DNA of 64,000 bases, taken from CAVSJJ01 sp963728395. GTDB taxonomy: Bacteria > Actinomycetota > Actinomycetes > Actinomycetales > Dermatophilaceae. The notes below the pieces were generated by a model, which made no database searches, had not been told where the DNA came from, and was given only the letters and a program-made list of their open reading frames with translations. Shown one piece after another: positions 62,896 to 64,000 of this stretch. The DNA is taken from assembly GCA_963728395.1 (NCBI GenBank), contig CAVSJJ010000009.1, forward strand, positions 1 through 64,000, read 5' to 3'. Numbering within the stretch: position 1 is the stretch's first letter; each line of letters begins with the position of its first letter. The position numbers and the translations under genes were made by a program.

Positions 62896-63602
62896 TGACC
62901 ACCTCGCAGCCCTCGACCCGGCGCCACCAGGCGCTCTCGGCCCAGAGTCGGGTCGACCTCCTCGAGGCCCTCCGGCGGGCCGAACGGCCCCTCACCGTCA
63001 CCGAGGCCGCCGCCGCCGTCGGACTACACCCGAACACCGCCCGGGTCCATCTCGAGCGGCTCGTCGAGGTGGGCCTCGCCGAGCGTCGGCCCGAGGACCG
63101 GGACCAGCCGGGTCGGCCCAGAACCCTGTATGCCGCGGCCGACGTCGCCGAGGAGCCCGCCGCCGAGGACGAGGAGGACTACAAGACCCTGGCTGCGCTC
63201 CTCGCCCGGGAGCTCGGTGCCTCACCCGGCGCCCGCCGCGCGGCCATCGACGCCGGACACCGGTGGGCGGAGGAGCGCGACCGGCATACGCCCGAGGTCG
63301 TCGCGTCCGACCCGGACGCCGGCGAGGTCATCGACGGCGTCGTCCGGATCATGGACGGCCTCGGCTTCCGGCCGAGCTACGACCCCGAGGGCAACGAGAT
63401 CCTCCTGCGCCGCTGTCCCTTCGAGGACGTGGCCCGCGAAAGCCGGTCCGTCGTCTGCGGGGTCCACCTCGGGCTCATCGAAGGCACCGTCGACCAGCTG
63501 GGCGGCGGGGTGCGGGTCCGACGGCTGGAGCCCTTCCGCGAGGACGAGCCGCTGCTGTGTGCAGTGCGGCTGGAGAAACCGACGACGAACGAGGACGAGT
63601 GA
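62895..63602 (+). CDS. second ArsR/SufR-like HTH regulator with C-x13-C motif
   Basis: 235 residues. A winged HTH (LTVTEAAAAVGLHPNTARVHLERLVEVGLAE) precedes a sensing domain with C174-x13-C188-x33-C222 (RCPFEDVARESRSVVCGVHLGLIEG... LLCAVRL), paralogous to the regulator at 53260. The GTG at 62895 lies exactly seven bases after TAATAT (62882-62887), indicating a leaderless transcript. It is divergent from narK and cotranscribed with the hemerythrin-like gene that starts two bases after its stop. Confidence 0.83.
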   Translation: MTTSQPSTRRHQALSAQSRVDLLEALRRAERPLTVTEAAAAVGLHPNTARVHLERLVEVGLAERRPEDRDQPGRPRTLYAAADVAEEPAAEDEEDYKTLAALLARELGASPGARRAAIDAGHRWAEERDRHTPEVVASDPDAGEVIDGVVRIMDGLGFRPSYDPEGNEILLRRCPFEDVARESRSVVCGVHLGLIEGTVDQLGGGVRVRRLEPFREDEPLLCAVRLEKPTTNEDE

Positions 63603-63603
63603 C

Positions 63604-64000
63604 ATGTGTTCCTACTGCGGCTGCCAGGAGCTGACCGTCATCGGTCGGCTGACCGACGAGCATCTCGCGATCATCGAGGCGAGCGGTGCGTTGCGTCTCG
63701 CCGGCGCCGCGGGTGACCTCGGGGCGGCCGCGGCCGCCGGCGGGGCGCTCGCAGCGCTGCTCGACCCCCACACCGCCAGCGAGGAGGACGGCCTGTTCGC
63801 CGAGCTGTCCCAGGTGGACGGCTTCGCCGACCACGTCGCGTCGCTGTGCGCCGACCACGTCGACCTCGACGCCGACCTGGCCGCCATCGTCGGTGGTGAC
63901 CTCGCCCGCATCCCGTCCTTCCTCGGGGGCCTTCGCCGGCACATCGACCGCGAGGAGAACGGTCTCTTCCCGGCCGCAGCCATCGCCCTCGATGCGGATG
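63604..64000 (+). CDS. hemerythrin-like domain protein, partial (runs off window)
   Basis: At least 132 residues, open to the window end. It starts with a CSYCGC motif, then four helices bearing hemerythrin-type ligands: DEHLAIIEA, DPHTASEEDGLF, CADHVDLDADL and RRHIDREENGLFP. Such non-heme di-iron proteins bind O2 or NO; next to nar genes a nitric-oxide sensing or repair (RIC/YtfE-like) role is plausible but unproven. It is cotranscribed with the regulator. Confidence 0.82.
   Translation, partial: MCSYCGCQELTVIGRLTDEHLAIIEASGALRLAGAAGDLGAAAAAGGALAALLDPHTASEEDGLFAELSQVDGFADHVASLCADHVDLDADLAAIVGGDLARIPSFLGGLRRHIDREENGLFPAAAIALDAD

Overview
The window looks like chromosomal DNA from a high-GC actinobacterium, most likely of the Intrasporangiaceae/Micrococcales type. 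This rests on the G+C-rich codon use, the crgA / class E sortase / pabA / pknB / pbpA / rodA / pstP / fhaB / fhaA / tRNA-Leu(CAG) block, and actinobacterial families (DUF2510, DUF881, DUF3662). The genus assignment is inference. The 29.5-42 kb block keeps the gene order found close to oriC in Mycobacterium and relatives, so the window is probably origin-proximal, although dnaA and gyrAB are not inside it.

Layout. 1-2689: a complete IS21-family element whose left terminus is base 1 of the window. 2690-11980: a stretch that looks acquired, with a TehA/SLAC1-type channel, a DHA2 drug-type exporter divergent from a large LuxR-family (LAL) regulator, and three nuclease-like genes (McrA-like HNH, NERD, PD-(D/E)XK-like). 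It ends at a tRNA-like relic resembling the 3' half of tRNA-Ala(TGC). The octamer-like word GTATGCC/GGCATAC, very frequent from about 12.4 kb onward, is almost absent before that point, supporting a boundary. 12.2-21.4 kb: DUF3558-like and DUF2510 membrane proteins, a truncated NERD gene, a fused GlcD-GlcF-type flavoprotein, a thiamine-diphosphate oxidase-like enzyme, a soluble chemoreceptor-like protein and an F420/PPOX pseudogene broken by one TAG codon.

21.5-28.3 kb: a tight operon of DeoR regulator, APC permease, FGGY (glycerol-kinase-like) kinase, FAD enzyme with a BFD [2Fe-2S] tail and a second FAD/NAD oxidoreductase. Its substrate is unknown, and it is bracketed by two copies of a 17-bp-arm inverted repeat. 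28.3-42 kb: the cell-wall / cell-division block. The phospho-signalling genes run as one minus-strand operon (fhaA-fhaB-pstP-rodA-pbpA-pknB), and the plus strand carries DUF881-sortase E-small membrane protein-pabA. 42-50.4 kb: a GntR regulator, SMP-30 lactonase, dienelactone hydrolase, GH65 phosphorylase with beta-phosphoglucomutase, and an MGH1-like glycosidase. 50.4-53 kb: SoxR, an SDR, a QueA homologue and a DUF2249 protein.

53.2-64 kb: a nitrate-respiration cluster: cysteine-bearing HTH regulator - narG-narH-narJ-narI - DUF6457, convergent narK, then a second paralogous cysteine-bearing regulator followed by a hemerythrin-like gene cut by the window end. The two regulators are likely Fe-S or metal sensors controlling nar and narK. 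Intergenic regions carry at least two families of stem-loop repeats and several G-run tracts. Starts were reassigned where a Shine-Dalgarno site or family alignment argued against the longest ORF.
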